Part shown: positions 1-6,163 of the stretch, piece after piece | Position numbering within the stretch: the first letter of the stretch is position 1 | Layout of the letters: the number at the start of each line of letters is the position of its first letter | Source: JBLIOB01 sp047639575 | GTDB lineage: Bacteria; Bacteroidota; Bacteroidia; Flavobacteriales_D; Parvicellaceae | NCBI GenBank assembly: GCA_047639575.1 | Contig: JBLIOB010000167.1 | Span: 1 to 8,921, forward strand | DNA length: 8,921 nucleotides | Direction of reading: 5' to 3' | The notes under the pieces: model-generated | Seen by the model: only the letters and a program-made list of their open reading frames with translations | What the model was told of the DNA's origin: nothing | The model's database searches: none | Position numbers and translations under genes: made by a program

Positions 1-344
1 TTAATAAAATCTTTGGAAGAAGTGGAAATAGACTCGGCAAAGTAAATAAAAATGTTGCCTTTAAATATCGTAAAAAAGCTAGAAAGTTAAATTACTCAAA
101 ATCTCGCTCAGCAAAAAGCAGAGGCTCAAAGATAAATGAATTTAACTTTAAAAGTACTGGGTCAAATAAAAGTATTAGCGAAAAAGGATTCGTATCAAGC
201 GAGAGAGCATTGGCAGGTTTTAAAGTTGATAATAACGAAGTCAGTGAAAACTCAAATGGTTCTATATTTAAAATGATTTCTAATCGCTATATGAAGTCGG
301 GACTCAAGAGACTACTCGAAAGAGAGTCGAACCCTACGAAATAA
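1..344 (+). CDS. 3' end of a gene for an exported-type protein, tandem paralogue of the next gene
   Basis: An open frame enters from the left edge (first full codon at 3) and ends with TAA at 342-344, giving 113 residues of a longer protein. I do not recognise the family. The visible part begins with a basic stretch rich in Lys, Arg, Ser and Asn (for example KKARKLNYSKSRSAKSRGS). A more acidic spacer follows, then the ending SIFKMISNRYMKSGLKRLLE. The same order of segments occurs at the C terminus of the 958-aa protein encoded just downstream, including SKSRGS, ER-LAG and SNRY-KSG--RLLERE. It is therefore a tandem paralogue and not a pseudogene fragment: the frame is intact and differences in the shared block are mostly synonymous. 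No function can be inferred. The N-terminal part lies outside the window, so a signal peptide is presumed only by analogy with its neighbour. Confidence 0.85.
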   Translation, partial: NKIFGRSGNRLGKVNKNVAFKYRKKARKLNYSKSRSAKSRGSKINEFNFKSTGSNKSISEKGFVSSERALAGFKVDNNEVSENSNGSIFKMISNRYMKSGLKRLLERESNPTK

Positions 345-484
345 CTCCTTTTATTGGCGGAAATAATATATATTTAGTCAGTAAAATCAAAGAGTTAGGA
401 TGCCTCCTTAGTAAATACCCTATTCCATTATATTCTCTAAATAGATTACTCCAGAATACCGAATGGTAACGTTAAGAGGTTCGT
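345..484. other. AT-rich intergenic region between the two paralogues
   Basis: This 140-bp gap separates the stop of the first paralogue from the start of the second. It is AT-rich, with runs such as AATAATATATATTTAG. I see no convincing terminator hairpin with a T-tract and no clear -35/-10 pair, so it does not show whether the second gene has its own promoter. The only supported signal is the ribosome binding site AAGAGG at 474-479, five bases before the ATG at 485. Confidence 0.6.
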
Positions 485-3361
485 ATGTTGAGATGGATAG
501 TTAGTCATATTTTAGTGTTTTCGCTCGTCACAACGACAATGGTGTTTCCAAAAGCTGCTCAGGCGGATCTTAAAGGTCTTAAACTGAACAATATTGGATT
601 ACTAGTTGTTGGTTTAGCGGCTCCTGCATTTTATTTAAAATGCCCAGGTCAAATGTCTTCAAAAATATTTATGGGAACGTCACTGGTTTATCTTGCCAGT
701 GAGGCGATGAACTTTAGTAAGTACTCAGAAGATACAAGTATTAACACAGAAGAAATTAAAGCGATTGAAGCTGGTGCTTCAAGCTCTCCAAAAAATTTAC
801 AAATTGAATCGTTAAGATTTGCAGCAAAAGAAAAAAATGACCAAGCAAAAGCTGCTAAGAAAAAAGGTTCCATCATTCAAATTGTAGGAGCTGGTTATGG
901 AATCGCTGCTGCAGTAGCTCTCTTCGAGCAATATACACAAAAAACTACATTGGCGACTCAAACTACTGCTTATGGAGAAGATGTTTTAACTGCTGCTTCA
1001 GGAGTAACTGGAAATGCAGCAGCAGCAGCAGCAGCAGCAGCCAGATTAAAAATGCCGAATGCAATACTTTATGGAAGCCCCGGCCCTTATTATGCTCCGG
1101 TTAAGTGGAGTACCTGTGACGATGTTGACCCAATGTTAGATCCGTTGATGGTGAAAGCAGATGGTAGTTTAAATAAAGCTGGTCAAGCAGCAGCTTTGGA
1201 ACAAAGTCAAGAGGCAGATGCAGCTTATGATGCTTGTAAAAGTGGACCTACTCCCGGCGATTGTGGAGAACCTCCTCCAGGTTATACAGATAGAAATATT
1301 GCTGAAGCAGAGGAATTGATCGAAGAAGCAGAAGGGTGCGTAGCAATAGCTGCTGCAGATAGACCTGAAGGATGTGATGAAGTTATTTCTGAAGCAACTA
1401 CACAATTGGATCCCAAAGAAGGACCAGTAGAAGCTGAGATTTCTGATAAGGGCCAATGCCAAGGAATAACTGGTGTCTGGAACTCTAGTGAGGGGACTTG
1501 TTCAGTTCCAGAGGGGAATGTGGTCTTTAATGCTAATGAATGTAATGGGGCAGCAACTGTTATCCCTGGACCGGAAGATACATCAAATGCTACTCAAGGG
1601 TTTGTATGTCAATCAACAATCGATAACTTTACACCTCCGGAAGAAATTCAAGAGGAAATCCGATTGGAAGACCCGCCTGAAGAGGTTATTGTCACTGATG
1701 CAGTAACTGGAGAAGAATTTGTAGAGACCTCTTACCCATCTGAAGCAGATTGCTCAGCTCCTGGTGTAGGTGGAACATGGAATACTTCTAGTTTTACTTG
1801 TGCGATTCCAAGAAGCAATGTGGTGAATAGCCCATCAGAATGTCCTTCTGGTGGTGTAACCACTGTGAATAATCCGCAAGGTGGGTATTTTGGATTTACT
1901 TGTAATGGGGGAGCACCTATTTCAACTGAGCCAGTAGAAGATGAGGGAGGAACTACTTATCTTCCTAATGCGAATGAAAAAAATGCAGTAGCAAATAACT
2001 TTGATTCCTATATGATGTTCAAAGAGAGAGTCGACTTCGTTGAAGGAAATAGAATCCGTTCAACAAGTATTGAAGAATATGAAAATTTAAAAAGGTTCAC
2101 TTCTAAAGAAGATTTAGCAAAGAATAATTGGGCGAAACCATTAGAGACAGCACTCGAGGCGATAACAGATGTTATGGTACCAAAGGCCGATGCTGGGATT
2201 ACGGATATGTTAGGTCAACTTGGATTGGTCGGTGGAATCGGTGGCGCTTTCATGCAAATTATGGCCAAGGAATCAATACTCGGAAAAACAATAGAGCGTT
2301 GGGATGGTAATAAACGTGGAATAGCTTTTGGTGCCATGGCCGCATTAGCATTTTTAACGGGAAAACAAGTTAAAGGCGGTGCCAAGCAATTAAAAGAAGA
2401 AGCACAAATATATACCGACCTTGCTGACAAATTAGAAGGCGAAGCGAATAATACTTTTATAGGTGATGATGACACTACCTCAGGTGCAACAGCTGGTGGT
2501 CCTGGTGGTCCTGGTGGCGGCGGTGGTACTGGTGATCTTGCAAGACAAAATTTAGACCTAAATGGAAATGTTGATTCACAAACAGAAATTCCTGGTGGTG
2601 GACCAGTTGTTGGAGATGATGACTTCGATCCGAATGCCAAACAAGTAAATTGTTTTAATCCTGGACTTGTTAACTTGGATGAAAACTGTGATTGCGCTGA
2701 AACTGATAGTTGTAGAACTCCACTATTAAGTACCAATATTCCTTTTGCGGCCAATTCACCTATAGCTATAGGCGTGGGAGCTGTTAGAGATACTCAATCT
2801 AAGATTGATAATGGGCGACTTGGGCAAGCACTTTTAAATGAATCAAAATTAAGTGCCTTAGATCCTGCGATTAAAGGACTTAGAGATAATTTAGAGGACG
2901 AAATTAATGCTATCAGAGTAAAAAATGGTCAAGCACCAATCCCTTTTGGAAAAGCTGTTGCTAAAACCTTAAATGATATTAGAAGTTCAGCTAGTAATGC
3001 TCTTAGTAGGTCTCCATCAAGTGTGAGAGCAGCTTTTAATAGTAGATTTAAAAATACTCGCTTAAGTAAGGCTAAAAGATTTACTGCCAGAAAAAGTAGA
3101 GGTCTAAATTATAAAAATAAAGGTTCATCTAAAAGTAGAGGATCAACTTTGAGTGAGTTTGATTTTAGTAATAAGCCTACTCAAAAAGAAGAGGTAGTTG
3201 AGTTAACAGTAGATTCAGAGCGAGGCTTAGCTGGTTACGATTTATCTGCTGGGCAAATTAATGAAAATAGTTCGACATCAATTTTTAAAGTAATCTCAAA
3301 TCGTTACTTAAAGTCTGGTGTGCAACGCTTGCTTGAAAGAGAATTAGTTCAACCTAAATAG
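485..3361 (+). CDS. large Cys-rich exported protein of unknown function (958 aa)
   Basis: I do not recognise this family. The ATG at 485 is supported by AAGAGG five bases upstream and by a standard signal peptide at residues 1-27 (positive MLRW start, hydrophobic core, AQA before D28). Hydrophobic stretches lie near residues 36-52, 59-74, 129-147, 579-592 and 612-625, so the mature protein may be membrane-associated. Residues 178-186 are nine alanines. Residues 211-473 are Cys-rich and contain two copies of a four-Cys repeat (325-375 and 423-473). A Gly/Pro-rich linker at 671-683 lies between two GDDD motifs (660-663 and 710-713). A second Cys cluster is C723, C735, C737 and C743. The last 100 residues are basic and match the C terminus of the preceding gene. 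All 18 cysteines lie after the signal peptide, which suggests disulfides in an oxidising compartment. A surface or envelope role is inferred; enzymatic motifs are absent. Confidence 0.9.
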   Translation: MLRWIVSHILVFSLVTTTMVFPKAAQADLKGLKLNNIGLLVVGLAAPAFYLKCPGQMSSKIFMGTSLVYLASEAMNFSKYSEDTSINTEEIKAIEAGASSSPKNLQIESLRFAAKEKNDQAKAAKKKGSIIQIVGAGYGIAAAVALFEQYTQKTTLATQTTAYGEDVLTAASGVTGNAAAAAAAAARLKMPNAILYGSPGPYYAPVKWSTCDDVDPMLDPLMVKADGSLNKAGQAAALEQSQEADAAYDACKSGPTPGDCGEPPPGYTDRNIAEAEELIEEAEGCVAIAAADRPEGCDEVISEATTQLDPKEGPVEAEISDKGQCQGITGVWNSSEGTCSVPEGNVVFNANECNGAATVIPGPEDTSNATQGFVCQSTIDNFTPPEEIQEEIRLEDPPEEVIVTDAVTGEEFVETSYPSEADCSAPGVGGTWNTSSFTCAIPRSNVVNSPSECPSGGVTTVNNPQGGYFGFTCNGGAPISTEPVEDEGGTTYLPNANEKNAVANNFDSYMMFKERVDFVEGNRIRSTSIEEYENLKRFTSKEDLAKNNWAKPLETALEAITDVMVPKADAGITDMLGQLGLVGGIGGAFMQIMAKESILGKTIERWDGNKRGIAFGAMAALAFLTGKQVKGGAKQLKEEAQIYTDLADKLEGEANNTFIGDDDTTSGATAGGPGGPGGGGGTGDLARQNLDLNGNVDSQTEIPGGGPVVGDDDFDPNAKQVNCFNPGLVNLDENCDCAETDSCRTPLLSTNIPFAANSPIAIGVGAVRDTQSKIDNGRLGQALLNESKLSALDPAIKGLRDNLEDEINAIRVKNGQAPIPFGKAVAKTLNDIRSSASNALSRSPSSVRAAFNSRFKNTRLSKAKRFTARKSRGLNYKNKGSSKSRGSTLSEFDFSNKPTQKEEVVELTVDSERGLAGYDLSAGQINENSSTSIFKVISNRYLKSGVQRLLERELVQPK
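1016..1042 (+). repeat. GCA trinucleotide repeat encoding poly-alanine
   Basis: Eight consecutive GCA codons followed by GCC encode nine alanines (residues 178-186) in the 958-aa protein. The repeat unit is three bases, so length changes by slippage would alter the Ala count without breaking the frame. Confidence 0.95.
1457..1609 (+). repeat. four-Cys protein repeat, copy 1
   Basis: Residues 325-375 of the 958-aa protein contain C325, W332, C339, C353 and C375. The core reads VWNSSEGTCSVPEGNVV, then ECN, and the copy ends GFVC. It aligns with a second copy 100 residues later (measured from C339 to C439). Four conserved cysteines per copy suggest a small disulfide-bonded module, which is an inference. 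Confidence 0.85.
1751..1903 (+). repeat. four-Cys protein repeat, copy 2
   Basis: Residues 423-473 contain C423, W432, C439, C453 and C473. The core reads TWNTSSFTCAIPRSNVV, then ECP, and the copy ends GFTC. The W-to-C spacing (7), the second-to-third Cys spacing (14), the NVV motif and the GF-C ending match copy 1. The other loops differ by about two residues. Confidence 0.85.
2495..2533 (+). repeat. Gly/Pro-rich low-complexity linker
   Basis: Residues 671-683 read GGPGGPGGGGGTG, encoded largely by GGT/GGC codons with a repeated GGTGGTCCT unit. It separates the Cys-repeat and hydrophobic part of the 958-aa protein from its C-terminal part and probably acts as a flexible linker. GDDD motifs sit on both sides, at residues 660-663 and 710-713. 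Confidence 0.8.
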
Positions 3362-4370
3362 ACATTCCGTTCATGAGAAGACCGTCAGTCAGGTCAACGG
3401 CCATAGGAGTTACAGTATGAATTCCTAAGGCCTCCATAAAAGCACCAATGAGTATCGCATTCGTTACTTTATTAGAGGCATATTTACCGCCGATTTGCTC
3501 ATTACTTCTTAACATTGATTGATGAATGATTAACTCCAATTCTCCTAACGTATAGGACTTCTTGCCACTCAGATAACCTTGAATTCCACTTGTGTGAACC
3601 ATTCCAATTCCATAAAGAACTACTCCTCCACGGGATATTTTTTCTTGTAGATATTGAGGAACCATCATTCTAGCTTCGTTATGAGCGATATCTTTAGCTG
3701 CAAGGATATCTTCGAGACCCATAGGGTTAGGTGTTGTTACTTTAAAGGTATTATTTTGTTTTACTCTTTTAATAATATTATTTTTAAAAGATTCAGATCC
3801 TAATTGGCCGGAATAGGTTTCAATTTTAGACTCTCGTTCTCCTGAGGCTTCAGTTACCATTTGCATGGTTGTTCCTCCGATATCCCAGACAATAATTTTA
3901 TCTGGATCAGTTTTGGTGTTGGCCTTAATACTGGCCAGTCCCATTTGTGCTTCATCGGATTGTTCTAAAACTTGAACTGAAAGACCAGCAAGATTTTTTA
4001 TAGCATTTAATAAATCGTCTTTATTTTGAAAGCCCCAAAATGCAGAGGAGGCATACACTTTTAATTTATTTGCTCGAAATTTAGAAATTTCTTTTTTTAC
4101 TAAATTTAAAGTATCAACACCTTTTTGCATCATCTCTATTGAAATATTCATTTCTAAAGATAAGTCGGCAGAATTTTTGTATTCAATGGGATAGTTTTTA
4201 TAAAATAAAACTTTTGTGATTTTTTTTAAACAGGTATCAACTTTAGCAACTTTAACTTTTGTGTTAGTACTACCCATATCTATAACCGCATGGGTTTGCT
4301 TACAACTTGGTGTTGCCGCAAAAAGCGAGCTACTGGCCAATAAAAAGCTGGTTAAAATGATGTTTCTCAT
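3354..4370 (-). CDS. exported Ppx/GppA-family phosphatase-like protein
   Basis: This 338-aa protein resembles the Ppx/GppA branch of the ASKHA ATPase-fold superfamily, whose members hydrolyse polyphosphate or the gamma-phosphate of pppGpp. Recognisable motifs, in order, are AVIDMGSTNTKVKV at 28-41 (phosphate 1 loop), VYASSAFWGFQN at 105-116 (matching the family's T/S-S-A-x-R region), EQSDEAQMGL at 136-145 (E140 aligns with the catalytic Glu of the EEA motif), VWDIGGTTMQMV at 161-172 (phosphate 2 loop), LYGIGM at 252-257 (adenosine/G-rich loop) and DLTDGLL at 326-332. Residues 1-18 form a signal peptide (MRNIILTSFL, then LFA before A19), which is odd because the known enzymes are cytoplasmic. 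There are two Cys, at 23 and 47. Length matches a two-domain Ppx without a C-terminal HD domain. The start lacks a clear Shine-Dalgarno sequence. The coding end overlaps the convergent 958-aa gene by 8 bp. The substrate is unknown and a non-catalytic or sugar-related role is possible. Confidence 0.85.
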   Translation of the reverse strand: MRNIILTSFLLASSSLFAATPSCKQTHAVIDMGSTNTKVKVAKVDTCLKKITKVLFYKNYPIEYKNSADLSLEMNISIEMMQKGVDTLNLVKKEISKFRANKLKVYASSAFWGFQNKDDLLNAIKNLAGLSVQVLEQSDEAQMGLASIKANTKTDPDKIIVWDIGGTTMQMVTEASGERESKIETYSGQLGSESFKNNIIKRVKQNNTFKVTTPNPMGLEDILAAKDIAHNEARMMVPQYLQEKISRGGVVLYGIGMVHTSGIQGYLSGKKSYTLGELELIIHQSMLRSNEQIGGKYASNKVTNAILIGAFMEALGIHTVTPMAVDLTDGLLMNGMSI

Positions 4371-4378
4371 AGAGATAT

Positions 4379-4408
4379 TTTATACTCAGTAGCTGATAAT
4401 TCTCTTAA
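4379..4408 (-). promoter_or_regulatory. possible weak promoter for the exported Ppx/GppA-like gene
   Basis: Reading the minus strand, TATAAA at 4384-4379 looks like a -10 box and TTAAGA at 4408-4403 is a weak -35 with an 18-base spacer. The -10 box ends only eight bases before the ATG, so the transcript would have a very short leader or none. That would fit the missing ribosome binding site. The region is AT-rich, so a chance match is quite possible. Confidence 0.3.
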
Positions 4409-4518
4409 GCTTTGAAAAAGTTATAGGGGTGTTAAATTACTGATTAGCAGGAGTATTGCCAAAAAAGGTCAATTTCCGTGTTATTTCAGGCAAATATCAA
4501 GTGAATGTTGCGATGCGT

Positions 4519-4547
4519 TTGACACCGATTCGTAGTGATAGTTAAAT
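4519..4547 (+). promoter_or_regulatory. probable sigma70-type promoter of the pyrimidine-degradation operon
   Basis: A consensus -35 box TTGACA at 4519-4524 is followed, after 17 bases, by TTAAAT at 4542-4547 (four of six matches to TATAAT). Transcription would start near 4554, leaving a leader of about 35 bases before the dehydrogenase ATG at 4589. It is the best promoter-like pair in the 218-bp divergent gap. I see no clear operator palindrome next to it. Confidence 0.6.
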
Positions 4548-4588
4548 CTTCCTCTTACTAGACAATTACCGAGTGATCAGGGGGATTT

Positions 4589-6076
4589 ATGGCAGATATC
4601 ATCAAAAATTATATTGGTGGAAAATTTGTAGGCTCAAATGGAGTTGATACATTTGAAATCAACAATCCAATCAATAATGAAGTTATAGCTCTTACTCCTT
4701 TGGGTACTACAAAAGATGTTGATAACGCAGTTGAAGTTGCCGCTAACGCTTTTAAAACTTGGAGCAAGACTCCAGTTATTGATCGAGTTCAACCTTTCTT
4801 TAGACTTAAAACACTTTTAGATGCAAACAAAGATATGCTGGCGCGAACTATTGTTGAAGAACACGGTAAGACGTTAAAAGAAGCACTTGGTGATGTCCTA
4901 AGAGGCATTCAAATGGTTGAGGTTGCTTGCGGTATGCCGAGAATGATGATGGGCGAAGCGCTCTCTGATATTGCTGCTGGAATTGATTGTACAACTTTCA
5001 GAAGACCTAAAGGTGTCTTTGCTGGAATCACTCCATTTAATTTTCCGGCCATGGTTCCATTTTGGTTTTGGCCTTTTGCTGTTGCCTCTGGAAATACATA
5101 TGTTTTAAAACCAAGTGAGAGAGTTCCTCTTACTCAAATGAAAATTTTTGAATTAATTGATCAAGCCGGATTTCCTGCTGGTGTCATAAATATGGTTCAC
5201 GGTGGAAAAGATGTCGTGAATAGAATGTGTGATAATGAGGCAGTTCAAGGTGTAAACTTTGTTGGATCAACTCCTATAGCCAAGCACGTTTATACTCGTG
5301 CCACTGCCAATGGAAAAACTGTCCAAGCACTCGGTGGCGCTAAAAACTTTATGGTTATCTTACCTGACGCAGTTATGGATCAATCTGTAAAAGCGATGGT
5401 TGATTCTTGTTATGGTTGTGCTGGTGAGAGATGTCTCGCAGGCTCAATTTTAATTGGTGTTGGAGATGCTTATAATCAAATGAAAGAATTAGTCATCAAA
5501 GAAATTCAAGGCACTGTGGTTGGAAGTGGATTAGACTCCAAAACAACTTTAGGCCCAGTAATTTCTCAAGCGGCGAAAGATAGAATTACTGCTGATATTG
5601 CAACTGCTGAAAAAGAAGGTGGCGAGATATTAGTTGATGGGAGAAATTGTACTGTTGATGGACTTCCCAATGGATACTTTATGGGGCCAACGGTAATCGA
5701 TAAAGTTAAGCCTGGTACATTAATGGCAACCAAAGAAATCTTTGGGCCAGTGATTGGACTTATGCAAGTGGCGACAATGGATGAAGCGATTGAAATGCTG
5801 AATTCATCAGACTATGCCAATACAACTTCACTGTTTACTACTAATGGTGGAGCAGCTCGAAAATTTACTGATGAAGTTCATCCTTCAATGGTTGGAATTA
5901 ATATCGGTGTTCCGGCCCCAATGGCGTTTTTCAGTTTTGGTGGAAGTAAGGATTCATTTTTTGGTGATGTAAAAGTTCACGGAACTTCTAGTGTTGAATT
6001 TTTTACAGAAAAACATACTTCTATGATCCGTTGGTATCAAGAGGGTGTTGAATCAGCTATTAGCCCGCAATGGTAA
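4589..6076 (+). CDS. mmsA: CoA-acylating (methyl)malonate-semialdehyde dehydrogenase
   Basis: This NAD-dependent enzyme oxidises malonate or methylmalonate semialdehyde to acetyl-CoA or propionyl-CoA with loss of CO2. It is the last step of beta-alanine and valine breakdown in the cytosol. The 495 aa match the usual family length and the aldehyde dehydrogenase fold is complete. Visible motifs are PFNFPAMVPFWFWP (149-162), KPSERVP (174-180), NFVGSTPIA (223-231), GGAKNF (249-254), the catalytic loop GCAGERCLAG (276-285) with nucleophile C282, and KEIFGPV (382-388). As in other acylating members, the general-base Glu of ordinary aldehyde dehydrogenases is replaced by Asn (N253). R105 and R281 fit the two arginines described for carboxylate binding in the Bacillus enzyme. 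The usual His after GAKN is Phe254 here. The start is set by AGGGGG at 4579-4584, four bases before the ATG. As first gene of the cluster it probably handles malonate semialdehyde from beta-alanine. Confidence 0.95.
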   Translation: MADIIKNYIGGKFVGSNGVDTFEINNPINNEVIALTPLGTTKDVDNAVEVAANAFKTWSKTPVIDRVQPFFRLKTLLDANKDMLARTIVEEHGKTLKEALGDVLRGIQMVEVACGMPRMMMGEALSDIAAGIDCTTFRRPKGVFAGITPFNFPAMVPFWFWPFAVASGNTYVLKPSERVPLTQMKIFELIDQAGFPAGVINMVHGGKDVVNRMCDNEAVQGVNFVGSTPIAKHVYTRATANGKTVQALGGAKNFMVILPDAVMDQSVKAMVDSCYGCAGERCLAGSILIGVGDAYNQMKELVIKEIQGTVVGSGLDSKTTLGPVISQAAKDRITADIATAEKEGGEILVDGRNCTVDGLPNGYFMGPTVIDKVKPGTLMATKEIFGPVIGLMQVATMDEAIEMLNSSDYANTTSLFTTNGGAARKFTDEVHPSMVGINIGVPAPMAFFSFGGSKDSFFGDVKVHGTSSVEFFTEKHTSMIRWYQEGVESAISPQW

Positions 6077-6082
6077 GACAGG

Positions 6083-6141
6083 TGCCAGGTACCCGGTGTG
6101 TAGCGTAAATGCCATTTACGCTACACACCGAGTACCTGGCA
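6083..6141. repeat. long near-perfect palindrome, REP- or MITE-like element
   Basis: Two 28-base arms, 6083-6110 and 6114-6141, are reverse complements except for one C/A mismatch (6093 against 6131), and are separated by the 3-base spacer GCC. The left arm begins TGCCAGGTACCCGGTG and the right arm ends GAGTACCTGGCA. It begins seven bases after the dehydrogenase stop and ends ten bases before the next ribosome binding site, so it fills the intergenic gap. In RNA it would fold into a very stable hairpin. No T-tract follows (the next bases are AACTACATAAAA), so it is not a typical intrinsic terminator. TGCCAGGTAC-type ends and the symmetry recall repeated palindromes mobilised by REP-associated tyrosine transposases. 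That link is from memory and unproven here. Confidence 0.85.
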
Positions 6142-6163
6142 ACTACATAAAAAGGATGGTTTT

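Noticed and set aside
345..484. Promoter boxes upstream of the 958-aa gene, such as TTGGCG at 354-359 or TATATT-like sequences near 430
   Set aside because: No pair has both acceptable boxes and a 16-18 base spacing; the region is AT-rich enough for such matches by chance.
1169..1462. A 97-residue minus-strand open frame, Cys- and Ile-rich
   Set aside because: It is fully inside the 958-aa gene, whose reading frame has a signal peptide and conserved repeats; the composition is what antisense of Glu/Ala-rich codons gives.
1473..1706. A 77-residue plus-strand frame inside the Cys-repeat region
   Set aside because: It is an alternative frame of a region whose main frame carries repeated protein motifs; it shows no domain and no good start signal.
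2555..2587. A calcium-binding EF-hand-like loop (DLNGNVDSQTE, residues 691-701)
   Set aside because: The acidic residue at the last loop position falls one place early and no flanking helices or second loop are evident, so it is a chance resemblance.
2215..2754. A 179-residue open frame on the minus strand, rich in Pro and Ser
   Set aside because: It lies entirely opposite the 958-aa gene. Its Pro-rich stretch is the antisense reading of the Gly-rich linker, and no ribosome binding site or recognisable domain supports it.
3369..3404. A short inverted repeat near the 3' end of the Ppx-like gene as a terminator
   Set aside because: Only about four paired bases (CCGT/ACGG) can be found, inside coding sequence and without a T-tract.
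6083..6141. The palindrome as a rho-independent terminator of mmsA
   Set aside because: There is no run of T after the right arm; the sequence continues AACTACATAAAA and then a ribosome binding site. Termination cannot be excluded, but the classic signature is missing.
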